From Pleomorphochaeta sp. (GTDB lineage Bacteria > Spirochaetota > Spirochaetia > Sphaerochaetales > Sphaerochaetaceae): DNA of 64,000 nucleotides. The position numbers and the translations under genes were made by a program. Position 1 is the first letter of the stretch; the number at the start of each line of letters is the position of its first letter. Location: the NCBI GenBank assembly GCA_028532815.1, contig JAQQAS010000023.1:1-64000 (forward strand), written 5' to 3'. Of the stretch, positions 38,031 through 45,983 are shown one piece after another. Below the pieces are notes generated by a model. It was not told the origin of the DNA. It was given only the letters and a program-made list of their open reading frames with translations, and did not search any database.

Positions 38031-39196
38031 TAATATGAAATCTTACCCATAATAACAGGGTGCTTAGCTCCTGTTACTGTAGTTAAATTATTAGATATCC
38101 CATTTAGAGTTTCATTGGCAAGTATTGCAAAGGCAACAGCTTCTTTTGAATCACTATTTAAACCAAGATCTTCAAAGGTTATTACTTCTATATTAGGTAG
38201 AAGTGTTTTTAAACTATCTAATATAACAGAGTTGTGAGATCCACCACCTCCAATTATTATTGTATCTAGATCTACTTTTGAAAAGTTTTTAATTCCAATT
38301 CCTATTGTCTTTGCTGTAAAGAATGTAACTGTATAAATCATATCTACTAAAGAAATATTGTTTTGTGTTGCAAATTCAATAATGTTATTAACATACTCTT
38401 TACTATATTTTTCTCTTCCTGTAGATTTTGGAATATCTTGAGTTAGATAATCATCATCTAAAAGATAATTAAGTAGATTTTGATTTAGTTTACCTTTTTT
38501 AGCAATCTGTGCATCTTTGTCATAAGATAATTTTCCTTTAGAGAATATGTTTACTAAATTATCTATTACCATATTACCAGGTCCTGTATCAAAAGCTATT
38601 ACATCGTTTTGACTACAGTTTTTTGGCAAGATTGTAATATTTGCTATACCTCCGATATTTTGTAAAGCAATATTTTTAGTTGAACTTCTAAATAGTATAT
38701 ATTCAGTATAAGGTACTAGAGGAGCACCTTGACCTCCAGCTGCCATATCTCTAATTCTAAAATCTGATACTACTGGGCAATTAAACTCTTCATTTAAAAA
38801 GGAGGGCTCTCCTAATTGCATAGTACCACTAATCTCTTTTCCTAAATATTTAGTTTTTGTTGGTAAATGATAAAAGGTATGCCCAGATGTTCCAATAAAA
38901 TCTATTTCATGTTTAGATATTGAACATTGTTTACAAAGAGCAATTGCAGCTTCACTGAACTTTTTTCCTAAATAAATATTTATCTTTAATAATTCTTTAG
39001 AGCCTCCAACATTTCCAGAAGCTAATTTTAATAATTTATCTTTTTCACTTTTTGTATAGGGTAGTGTTATAAATCCTATTTGTTTATATTTAGTATCTAT
39101 TGCTTTGTTTTCTATTGAAATTAGAACAGCATCAATACCATCAACACTAGTTCCACTCATAAGTCCGATTGCATATTTTTCACTTTCTTTTTTCAT
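38030..39196 (-). CDS. anmK: Anhydro-N-acetylmuramic acid kinase
   Basis: A 388-residue ASKHA-fold kinase that opens and phosphorylates 1,6-anhydroMurNAc to MurNAc-6-phosphate, the substrate of MurQ. The N-terminal ATP motif is GLMSGTSVDGIDAVLI (residues about 12-27). Other family segments are FIGTSGHTFYHLP, VSDFRIRDMAAGGQGAPLVP, NIGGIANITIL, AFDTGPGNMVID and the late IIIGGGGSHN. Length and motif order are normal for AnmK. Its start overlaps the GNAT gene by 4 bp. Confidence 0.95.
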   Translation of the reverse strand: MKKESEKYAIGLMSGTSVDGIDAVLISIENKAIDTKYKQIGFITLPYTKSEKDKLLKLASGNVGGSKELLKINIYLGKKFSEAAIALCKQCSISKHEIDFIGTSGHTFYHLPTKTKYLGKEISGTMQLGEPSFLNEEFNCPVVSDFRIRDMAAGGQGAPLVPYTEYILFRSSTKNIALQNIGGIANITILPKNCSQNDVIAFDTGPGNMVIDNLVNIFSKGKLSYDKDAQIAKKGKLNQNLLNYLLDDDYLTQDIPKSTGREKYSKEYVNNIIEFATQNNISLVDMIYTVTFFTAKTIGIGIKNFSKVDLDTIIIGGGGSHNSVILDSLKTLLPNIEVITFEDLGLNSDSKEAVAFAILANETLNGISNNLTTVTGAKHPVIMGKISY

Positions 39197-39672
39197 TTTC
39201 TTCTTCCTAAAAAATCTTTATAAACTCCTGGATTTGAATTTGGTATCTCAATTGCATTAACACATTTTTTATAAAACTCTTTAGGGCCAACACCACCTAT
39301 AATTGCATAGCCGTACCCTTCATTTTGCATTGAGTCTAAACTTTTTAATAGAAGGGCTTTTCCAATCCCTTTCCCTTTATATTTATCATCTACTCGTGTG
39401 GGTCCAAAAAAGCCAAGTTTAGTAGCATTGTAGCAAGCATAACCTAATATTTCTTTATCTTTAACTGCAATAAATAATGAGATTGGTTTATTAGAGAAGC
39501 AAACAGAAGCTTCCCCTTTAGCATAAATAGAAGAGTGTTTTTCTATCCAATCTAGGATTACACATTTATCTGGTGCCATTGCTCTAAATATTTCAATATT
39601 TTCATCTGCTAATTTATTTATTAAATTATTATAAGATGGTAATTCATATAATTTTACTAACATATCTTCCAT
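39193..39672 (-). CDS. GNAT family N-acetyltransferase
   Basis: A 159-residue acetyl-CoA-dependent transferase. The core acetyl-CoA loop is VDDKYKGKGIGKALLLKSLD (the R/Q-x-x-G-x-G/A motif), preceded by the strand EILGYACYNAT and followed by YAIIGGVGPKEFYKK. It is translationally coupled to anmK. In this operon it may acetylate an amino-sugar or a muropeptide-derived amine, but nothing in the sequence fixes the substrate. Confidence 0.8.
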   Translation of the reverse strand: MEDMLVKLYELPSYNNLINKLADENIEIFRAMAPDKCVILDWIEKHSSIYAKGEASVCFSNKPISLFIAVKDKEILGYACYNATKLGFFGPTRVDDKYKGKGIGKALLLKSLDSMQNEGYGYAIIGGVGPKEFYKKCVNAIEIPNSNPGVYKDFLGRRK

Positions 39673-39707
39673 ATTTTATCCTTTATCATAGGTGTTTGTA
39701 GCTACTA

Positions 39708-41240
39708 CTACATAGAAACAGGTATTTTACCTGTAATATTTATTTCTTCTTTAAGTATTCTTTTAATTATTTCTATTGATTCTTTAGTATATTCATAAGC
39801 TGCTATTGAAAGATCACTGATGTCATTTAAGGTGTTTAAATCATAAGGATTACGTAGTGCTACTACAGTTAGTTTTATTTTATTAGATTTTAAAGCTCTA
39901 ATTAGAGTTTCTTGTCCTTTGTATAAATGAGAATTATAAGTTGCAAATATTAAATCTGTTATATCCATTTTCATGATTTTATTCTTTATCTCTTCTATTT
40001 CTGTTTCATCTGGATTTGATGAGCATATTAGATATTCACAATCAAAGTGTTTTGATATTTCTTTTGAAAAAGAAAGGGTGGTGAAATTGTTTGATACATT
40101 AGTTGCTTGAAATAGATTAGGTGATATAAATAGTGGTTTTTTACCTAATTTAGAAACTGTTCCTTTATAGAGTGAAATACTAGCTTCTTTTACTTTTGTA
40201 TTGTAATGTCTATCTTCTTTAGTTATTTGTGAGTTATCTTTTATTTTTGCATAGGATTCTTTAAATAGCATTATTCTTTTTATTGAGTTGTTCCACATTG
40301 TTTTATCGAACTCACCGTTTTCATATGCTTTTAGTATTTCTTGACATACTTGTATTGCAATTTTAGGATGATGACTTACAAACATTAAATCTGCTCCAGC
40401 TTTTAATGATTCAATTACTCCTTTTTCAGTTCCATAATAATTTTTGATTGCATTCATTTCCATATCATCTGAAAATACTAGACCTTCAAAGCCTAATTTT
40501 TTTCTTAAAAAATCTGTAATGATTGTTTTACTTATTGTTGCAGGGATTGCTTTTTTCTCAAGAGCTGGGTATAGGATATGGGAGGTCATTATTGCAGGAA
40601 GTCCTTTATCAATTGCACCTTTAAATGGAAGTATTTCCATTTTATTTAACCTATCTAGATCTTTATCGACTGTAGGTAGTGTTAAATGACTGTCAAGGTT
40701 TGTATCTCCGTGTCCTGGAAAATGTTTGCCTACGCACAATAGGTTGTTTTCTTCATATGTGTTTATTATTTTTGTTGCAATATCTGCAACTTTTTGGGGG
40801 TTATCACTGTAGCTCCTTGTTCCAATTACAGGGTTGTCTTTATTACAATTTACATCTAAGACTGGGGCTAGATTACAGTTAATACCAAGTTCTTTTAATT
40901 GAGTACAATTAATTCTAGTACATTCTTTGATGTACTCAAAATTATTTGTCGCACTTAGAGCCATTGCCCCTGGTATGTTAACACAATCTTCGCTTAAGCG
41001 AGTTACCATTCCACCTTCTTGGTCTATTGTAATGAATGGAATGATTCCTACTTCTTTTTCATATAGGGTGTATATATCATTAACTAGTTTCTTTATTTGG
41101 TTTTTACTTGTAATATTTCTTGCAAATAATATTACATTTCCTATTTTATAATTCTTCACAGCAGAAATAAAATCTTCATCCATTTCAGTGCCTTGAAAAC
41201 CTATTATTATATGTTGTCCAATTTGATGTATTAAATCCAT
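39708..41240 (-). CDS. nagZ: Beta-N-acetylglucosaminidase, GH3 family (NagZ)
   Basis: A 510-residue glycosidase that removes GlcNAc from GlcNAc-MurNAc-type fragments. The GH3 barrel carries TIDQEGGMVTRL (72-82), KHFPGHGDT (172-180) with the D/H general-acid loop of bacterial NagZ, and the nucleophile Asp in LVFSDDMEM (about D258). It is longer than the roughly 340-residue E. coli enzyme: the extra C-terminal domain resembles that of B. subtilis NagZ (YbbD). There is no signal peptide, so it is cytoplasmic and would act on imported saccharides. Confidence 0.9.
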   Translation of the reverse strand: MDLIHQIGQHIIIGFQGTEMDEDFISAVKNYKIGNVILFARNITSKNQIKKLVNDIYTLYEKEVGIIPFITIDQEGGMVTRLSEDCVNIPGAMALSATNNFEYIKECTRINCTQLKELGINCNLAPVLDVNCNKDNPVIGTRSYSDNPQKVADIATKIINTYEENNLLCVGKHFPGHGDTNLDSHLTLPTVDKDLDRLNKMEILPFKGAIDKGLPAIMTSHILYPALEKKAIPATISKTIITDFLRKKLGFEGLVFSDDMEMNAIKNYYGTEKGVIESLKAGADLMFVSHHPKIAIQVCQEILKAYENGEFDKTMWNNSIKRIMLFKESYAKIKDNSQITKEDRHYNTKVKEASISLYKGTVSKLGKKPLFISPNLFQATNVSNNFTTLSFSKEISKHFDCEYLICSSNPDETEIEEIKNKIMKMDITDLIFATYNSHLYKGQETLIRALKSNKIKLTVVALRNPYDLNTLNDISDLSIAAYEYTKESIEIIKRILKEEINITGKIPVSM

Positions 41241-41252
41241 AAATTTTACTCC

Positions 41253-42380
41253 TTAATATAACTGATATTTTTTACTATATTCTTTAAACTTCTTTGACTG
41301 TTCTCTAAAGTGATCTATTAATTGTGTTGTAGATTGATTATTAAACTTCTCTTCAAAGTCATAACCTAATAATTTTGCTGTATGATGTGTGTTATTATCA
41401 TCTAATATAAATTCTTTATAATTATTTCTTAAATATTTTAGGATTGCTATTGAAAAATAGATAGGTTCAAATTTTCTTTTATCAATTATGTGAAAGTACA
41501 ATCCTTTACATATTTCTTCTTTATATTTATTAAACATTGGTTTAAAAATTGTCGGGGTTGTGATAATACCTGGTATCTTTAAATTGTTTATATCTTTACT
41601 AAACTTTATTTCATCTATAAAGGGAGAACCAATCATCTCAAAAGGGCTGTATGTCCCTCTAGCCACACTTATATTTGTTCCTTCAAATAGGCAAGTTCCT
41701 GAGTACAATAGGGAAGTATTAAATGATGGGATTGCAGGGCTTGGTTTTATCCAGGGAAGATTATAATCATCATAGTCTTTAGTCCTATCCCAATTACTCA
41801 TTTTTATAATTTCTAAATCACAATTGTAATTATTTTCAATATTAAAATAATTTGCTAATTCACCAATTGTAAGTCCATATCTAATTGGAAGATCTTTTGG
41901 TCCGATAAATGATTGAGACTTTTCATCTAGTATATTACCTTCTACAGTTGTTCCATTTAAAATAGCAGGTCTATCTAATATAATTAATTTTTTATCTGTG
42001 TTTGAGAGACTTTGGATAATATATTTGAGGGTAGATATATATGTATAGAATCTTAATCCAAGATCTTGGATATCAAATATTATAGTATCAAAAATATTAA
42101 GCATTTCTTCGCTTATTGAAAATTTTCCATTGTTATAAAGGCTATATATTTTAATATTAGAGTTTTTATCTATTGTATGTTCTACATTCTCTCCAGCTAA
42201 TTGAATTGAATTAAATCCATGTTCAGGTGCAAATAAAGCAACTATATTGTATTTTTCTTTTAGCAGAGAAAAGGTTGATTCATAATTTTTATTAAAGGCT
42301 GAGGAGTTTGATACTAAAGCAACTTTAGTATCTATTTTCTTGTTTGAATTAATTAATTCATCTATTGCGTATGTAAACAT
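41253..42380 (-). CDS. namZ: Exo-beta-N-acetylmuramidase NamZ-like (DUF1343)
   Basis: A 375-residue DUF1343 protein related to B. subtilis YbbC/NamZ, which removes MurNAc from the non-reducing end of peptidoglycan chains. Recognisable segments are VALVSNSSAF, ALFAPEHGFNSIQLAGENVE, IIFDIQDLGLRFYTYISTLK, LIILDRPAILNGTTVEG and TNISVARGTYSPFEMIGSPF. Unlike the secreted B. subtilis enzyme it has no signal peptide here, implying action on imported fragments. It sits 12 bp from nagZ, the same partnership as in the B. subtilis ybb operon. Confidence 0.88.
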   Translation of the reverse strand: MFTYAIDELINSNKKIDTKVALVSNSSAFNKNYESTFSLLKEKYNIVALFAPEHGFNSIQLAGENVEHTIDKNSNIKIYSLYNNGKFSISEEMLNIFDTIIFDIQDLGLRFYTYISTLKYIIQSLSNTDKKLIILDRPAILNGTTVEGNILDEKSQSFIGPKDLPIRYGLTIGELANYFNIENNYNCDLEIIKMSNWDRTKDYDDYNLPWIKPSPAIPSFNTSLLYSGTCLFEGTNISVARGTYSPFEMIGSPFIDEIKFSKDINNLKIPGIITTPTIFKPMFNKYKEEICKGLYFHIIDKRKFEPIYFSIAILKYLRNNYKEFILDDNNTHHTAKLLGYDFEEKFNNQSTTQLIDHFREQSKKFKEYSKKYQLY

Positions 42381-42396
42381 ATAAGAAATCCTTTAT

Positions 42397-43254
42397 CTAA
42401 CGATTTCTAAAATGAGAAACTGCATGCCATGTGTTTGTTAGTTTTTCATTGGCATCTTCACAATCTTTTGCTAGTGTTAAGAATAGAATATCTACAACTA
42501 GTAGTTGTTCTATTCTACTTACTGTAGCACTTTTTCTAAAGAGGGCTTCAGTATTTGGTATTTTGATTACTATATCAGCTATTTTAGATAAAGAGTTAGT
42601 TCCAATTCTTGTAATAGCTACTATATTAGCTCCATTATTCTTTGCTAATTTTGCACTTTCTATAGCAACTGATGTTTCTCCTGAGTAGGAAAATACTATA
42701 GCAAGATCATTTTTCTTTAGTGTGCTAGCTACAACTAATTGCATATCATAATCACTGCTAATTTCAGATGAAAAACCAAGTCTAGCTAATTTCATGTGTA
42801 AATCATCAGCAACCATTGCAGATGCTCCAGCTCCTATTAATACTATTCTATTAGATTCTTTTATCATTGAAATGGTTGCATTCAGGTCTTTTTCAACTAA
42901 TAAATCTTTTAGTGTTAATAGGGAACTTCTAACAGTATCTACTAAATTATCAGTTATTTCATTCATTGATAATTTATCATCGAAGTTTGAGAATCTTTCA
43001 TTTTCTGTTGTTAGGTTTTGTTTTGTATAGATTTCTTTAACTAAGTTTAGTATGAAATCATGATATCCAGAAAAACCAAGGTGTTTACAAAATCTAATTA
43101 CTGCCGCAGGGCTAGATTTTGCTCGTTTTGCTAACTGTGCGACATTATCTTCAATTACTTTATCAGGGTATTGAAGAACTGTTTTTGCTATTTTAGTTTC
43201 TGCTCCAGATAAACTGGGTAAACTTTGTTTTATTAGTGTTATACATCCATCCAT
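42397..43254 (-). CDS. murR: MurR/RpiR-family transcriptional regulator
   Basis: A 285-residue regulator. The N-terminal RpiR helix-turn-helix is NVAQLAKRAKSSPAAVIRFC (about residues 38-57), and the C-terminal SIS sugar-phosphate domain includes RIVLIGAGASAMVADDLHMK and AIVFSYSGETSVAIESAK. It probably senses MurNAc-6-phosphate and controls the operon it heads. A TATTAT box lies 6 nt before the ATG with no Shine-Dalgarno, so its mRNA may be leaderless. A long palindrome lies between it and the divergent kinase gene. Confidence 0.9.
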   Translation of the reverse strand: MDGCITLIKQSLPSLSGAETKIAKTVLQYPDKVIEDNVAQLAKRAKSSPAAVIRFCKHLGFSGYHDFILNLVKEIYTKQNLTTENERFSNFDDKLSMNEITDNLVDTVRSSLLTLKDLLVEKDLNATISMIKESNRIVLIGAGASAMVADDLHMKLARLGFSSEISSDYDMQLVVASTLKKNDLAIVFSYSGETSVAIESAKLAKNNGANIVAITRIGTNSLSKIADIVIKIPNTEALFRKSATVSRIEQLLVVDILFLTLAKDCEDANEKLTNTWHAVSHFRNR

Positions 43255-43260
43255 AAGCTA

Positions 43261-43290
43261 ATAATAATACGATTATCTTATATTAAGCAA
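43261..43290 (-). promoter_or_regulatory. Promoter of murR and the amino-sugar operon, predicted leaderless
   Basis: Read on the minus strand: TTGCTT (43290-43285), an 18-bp spacer and TATTAT (43266-43261), then 6 nt and the ATG at 43254. Confidence 0.4.
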
Positions 43291-43293
43291 GGA

Positions 43294-43336
43294 AATTAAA
43301 ATAAAATTTCATAAAATTTGAAATTTTATTTTAATT
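43294..43336. promoter_or_regulatory. Long palindrome between murR and the kinase gene, operator candidate
   Basis: AATTAAAATAAAATTTC and GAAATTTTATTTTAATT are perfect 17-bp arms around a 9-nt spacer. The centre contains TTTCA-N7-TGAAA, related to the palindrome upstream of murQ. It is well placed to control both divergent transcripts. Confidence 0.5.
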
Positions 43337-43442
43337 ACTATTGATAATTGCTAATAATATTGTAAAATTAATTGATAGATAAAACTACAGTCAGTTTTAA
43401 ATTATTAAGACTATTGGGGTTAATAAATATTGAGGATGCTAT

Positions 43443-44360
43443 ATGAATTATTATTTTGGCTTTGATGGTGGAGCTACTAGATGTAGATTAGCAATTAGTG
43501 ATGAAAAGGGAAATGTTTTATATAAAGATGAAGGTGCCTCCTCTAATATTTATGCTGTAGGAAGAGAGGCTGTTACTTCTACTATTGAAATGTTAATTGA
43601 TAAAGCTATTAAGTATTTAAATATTAGTAAAGATAATCTTATTGCTGGTTGTTTTGGTTCTGCTGGTTTATCTAGAGAAAAAGATATTTCTTTTTTCAAA
43701 AATTTCTTTAGCACCTTCTTACCCAAAGCAAAGGTCTATTTATGTAGTGATGCTGAAATCTTATTAGTAGGTGGCTTAAAAAGTTTATCTGGTCTTTGTC
43801 TCATCGGAGGTACTGGTTCTGTTTGTTTTGGAAGAAGTGAAAGTGGTGTTATAATTAGATCTGGTGGTTTTGGGTGGAGACTAGGTGATGAAGGTTCTGG
43901 TTGGCATATTGCAAATACTGCTATCTCAAGAACTCTAAAAAGTAAGGAAGGGAGAGACCTCCCTACCTTTTTAGATAAATATATTTTAGAGTTTTTTAAA
44001 CTTGAAAAATTAGAAGATATTATTAGTTTAGTTAATGATGAATCTACTACTAAATCTGATGTTGGAAACTTTGCAAAGTATGTTACTCTAGCAGCTAATG
44101 AAAATGATCAATTAGCTTTAAACATTTTAAAAGAAGCTGGACTCAGTCTATTTGATTTAGTTCTATCCACTGTTAGTAGAATGCCAAAAGATCATGAGAA
44201 AAAAATAGTATTAGCAGGTGGTGTTATTACTAAGGATAAAGTGGTTAGAGAAAGCTTCTATAACAAAATGAACCAATATTTACCTGATTATGAGATATAC
44301 CTTGATTCAGCTAATAGTGCGCTTGATGGTGCTATATTGATTGCGATGAGTATTGATTAA
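43443..44360 (+). CDS. murK: MurNAc/GlcNAc kinase, BadF/BcrA ATPase family (MurK-like)
   Basis: A 305-residue ASKHA-fold kinase. The phosphate-1 motif is YYFGFDGGATRCRLAI at the N-terminus, the phosphate-2 motif LCLIGGTGSVCFGR, then GGFGWRLGDEGSGWHIA and the adenosine motif IVLAGGVIT. The family includes GlcNAc kinases and the clostridial MurK, which phosphorylates both MurNAc and GlcNAc. Opposite a NamZ/NagZ operon that would release both free sugars, that dual role is likely. GAGG lies 7 nt before the ATG. Confidence 0.82.
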   Translation: MNYYFGFDGGATRCRLAISDEKGNVLYKDEGASSNIYAVGREAVTSTIEMLIDKAIKYLNISKDNLIAGCFGSAGLSREKDISFFKNFFSTFLPKAKVYLCSDAEILLVGGLKSLSGLCLIGGTGSVCFGRSESGVIIRSGGFGWRLGDEGSGWHIANTAISRTLKSKEGRDLPTFLDKYILEFFKLEKLEDIISLVNDESTTKSDVGNFAKYVTLAANENDQLALNILKEAGLSLFDLVLSTVSRMPKDHEKKIVLAGGVITKDKVVRESFYNKMNQYLPDYEIYLDSANSALDGAILIAMSID

Positions 44361-44610
44361 GTTTTCTCTCCATTATGTTATATTGATATTTAAACCAGTC
44401 TTTTTTAATAATTTATATTACAAATTTCAGAAGATTTAGCTGTTTTCGTTAGTTCTTGTGAGAGAGTTATCTTATATAAGAAATCTGTTAAAACTTTATA
44501 AATGCGTATTTAAAGTTTTGATAATTCTGAAGAAAAAAACTTACATATATATCTTTGTAAAGATGATTTAATGAAAATGAACGAGAAGATAAGAAAAAAT
44601 AAGCTTTAAA
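44361..44610. other. Gap after the kinase gene
   Basis: AT-rich trailer without an ORF or a clear terminator. It leads into the oxidase fragment. Confidence 0.35.
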
Positions 44611-44787
44611 TTAATCTGTGTTCAAGCCTTAGAATTTGGAGAGTCAAAAAATAGTGAACACGGAATTTGGCTAGATAAGAAAAACTATCTATTAAACCCT
44701 TTAAGAGTTGAACAAATTAACCTAATTAAGGGTATAACACAAGTGTTTAATCCAAATGGAATACTAAATCCTGGTAAAGTAATTTAA
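44611..44787 (+). pseudogene. C-terminal fragment of an FAD-linked oxidase (GlcD-like)
   Basis: About 58 codons in one frame end in a family-typical C-terminus: QALEFGESKNSEHGIWLDKK, then YLLNPLRVEQINLIKGITQV, then FNPNGILNPGKVI and a stop. This corresponds to the EHGIG...FDPxxILNPGK end of glycolate/lactate oxidase GlcD proteins. The N-terminal 400 residues are missing and the key Gly of EHGIG is changed to Trp. Confidence 0.75.
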
Positions 44788-44981
44788 TTTAATAAAGGAA
44801 TATGAACTCGTTTTATTGGATTTATATAATACCTATTGATATTTAATTCAAAAATCCGCAGTTTTCAATCTTTGATATATTATAATCTAGGATGAAAACA
44901 TTTCTAATGCTCACTATTTTAATCAAATTGGATTCGCAGATATTGTTGCATTTTTGAACTATTAGGAATTAACAGCTAATT

Positions 44982-45057
44982 AAAAAAGCTCTAACTAAAA
45001 ATACATCTTACTCATTTTTTGATTTTTATAATGAATAGTTATCAAGAGAGTAAGAGC
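44982..45057 (-). terminator. Compound hairpin after the DUF2188 gene
   Basis: On the minus strand GCTCTTACTC can pair with GAGTAAG and AGAGC in a long bulged stem, followed by TTTTTTAATT. It lies just beyond the stop at 45072. Confidence 0.35.
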
Positions 45058-45071
45058 ATTTTTAGACCAAT

Positions 45072-45313
45072 TTAATTTAATTCACCTTTAGGTGGAAAGG
45101 GATCATTTCCATGCGAATCTTTATTTTGAATCTTTCCATCTTTTCCATGTATATAAAGTTCACTATTTTGATTAATGCTAATATTTCTAGCTTTATTAAT
45201 AGCATCTTTTTTTGGGGAACATGTACACTTGCACGTGAAGCTCCACCTTTTTTTACATCCCATCCCCCTTTATCTTTATTCGGAACTACATGATGAGTTT
45301 TTTGTTTTGCCAT
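45072..45313 (-). pseudogene. DUF2188 protein gene split by a -1 frameshift at A7
   Basis: From ATG 45313 the first frame encodes MAKQKTHHVVPNKDKGGWDV then KKGGASRASVHVPQKK. The DUF2188 sequence continues only in the -1 frame (KKDAINKARNISINQNSELY, then IHGKDGKIQNKDSHGNDPFP) to the stop at 45072. The shift falls exactly on C-CAA-AAA-AAG (T7 at 45207-45213 on the plus strand), i.e. the slippery heptamer A-AAA-AAG. Joined there, the protein is full length with no gap against the family. It may be a homopolymer mutation, a sequencing error, or programmed frameshifting. DUF2188 proteins are small, of unknown function, and common on mobile DNA. Confidence 0.7.
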
Positions 45314-45649
45314 TTATATATCCTCCTAAATATATGTTTTTTACTATTTATATTATACTAGATTCAAATTTCTGTGTAATAAGATATGTTTTATTAGTAA
45401 TAAATTATATTAGTGTAATTTTGAGGAATTGTTTTAAATTTTTTTTTGAAAAATGTTTTATATTTTCAAAAAAGAGTAGCTTGGTTGAATTATTCAAATA
45501 TTTTACTTGAAATTAAATAAACATTAAATAATTTAAAATTAGAAAATCACAATATAGATAAGTTGTTTTTGTTAGATTTATAAAAAAGTGGGTGTTAAGA
45601 TATTTAGTCGAAAAGTTATTTAAAATATTTTAGGTCGTCTTAAAATCTT
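45314..45649. other. Intergenic, no gene recognised
   Basis: 336 bp between the DUF2188 gene and the next small gene, rich in A and T tracts. No conserved fragment was seen. The DUF2188 Shine-Dalgarno (GGAGG) lies at its left edge. Confidence 0.4.
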
Positions 45650-45838
45650 TTATATTTCTTTGCCTTTATGATTGTGAAAAGATAAATCAATTTCACCACT
45701 AGATGTAGGTACATACTCAATAGAACCTACTTGCTTTCCCTCATTAATTATACCTTGGTTTCCAATAGAGTCAGATCTATGAGCTGACTTTGAGCTTGAT
45801 TTATGAAAATTAGTTAGAATAGTATCTTTTTTTGCCAT
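45650..45838 (-). CDS. Small protein of unknown function, 62 residues
   Basis: Starts MAKKDTILTNFHKSSSKSAH and ends DLSFHNHKGKEI; hydrophilic, Ser/Lys/His-rich, with no membrane segment. The ATG at 45838 has a good AAGGAG 8 nt upstream, so it is chosen over 45874. It shares the MAK start and orientation of the DUF2188 gene 340 bp away but no clear sequence similarity. The family was not recognised. The strong ribosome site argues that it is real. Confidence 0.55.
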   Translation of the reverse strand: MAKKDTILTNFHKSSSKSAHRSDSIGNQGIINEGKQVGSIEYVPTSSGEIDLSFHNHKGKEI

Positions 45839-45934
45839 TTCGGTTCTCCTTACTCCTAATAAATATCTTAACACCTACAAATATTATAGTTTAAGAAAAT
45901 ATTTTATATAAGGTATCTTTTTGTTCTTTTTTAT

Positions 45935-45970
45935 ACTACTTTAGACTTGAAAACATTATACTAAAGTAGT
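45935..45970 (+). promoter_or_regulatory. Inverted repeat and T-run directly upstream of the LuxR-type gene
   Basis: ACTACTTTAG / CTAAAGTAGT, 10 perfect base pairs with a 16-nt loop, followed by AATTTTTTTA and then the ATG at 45984. As RNA it looks like a terminator/attenuator; as DNA it could be an operator for the regulator itself. No Shine-Dalgarno is present between it and the ATG. Confidence 0.45.
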
Positions 45971-45983
45971 AATTTTTTTATAA

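Noticed and set aside
45111-45510. Two plus-strand ORFs over the DUF2188 region
   Set aside because: Antisense frames of the DUF2188 gene and its AT-rich upstream region.
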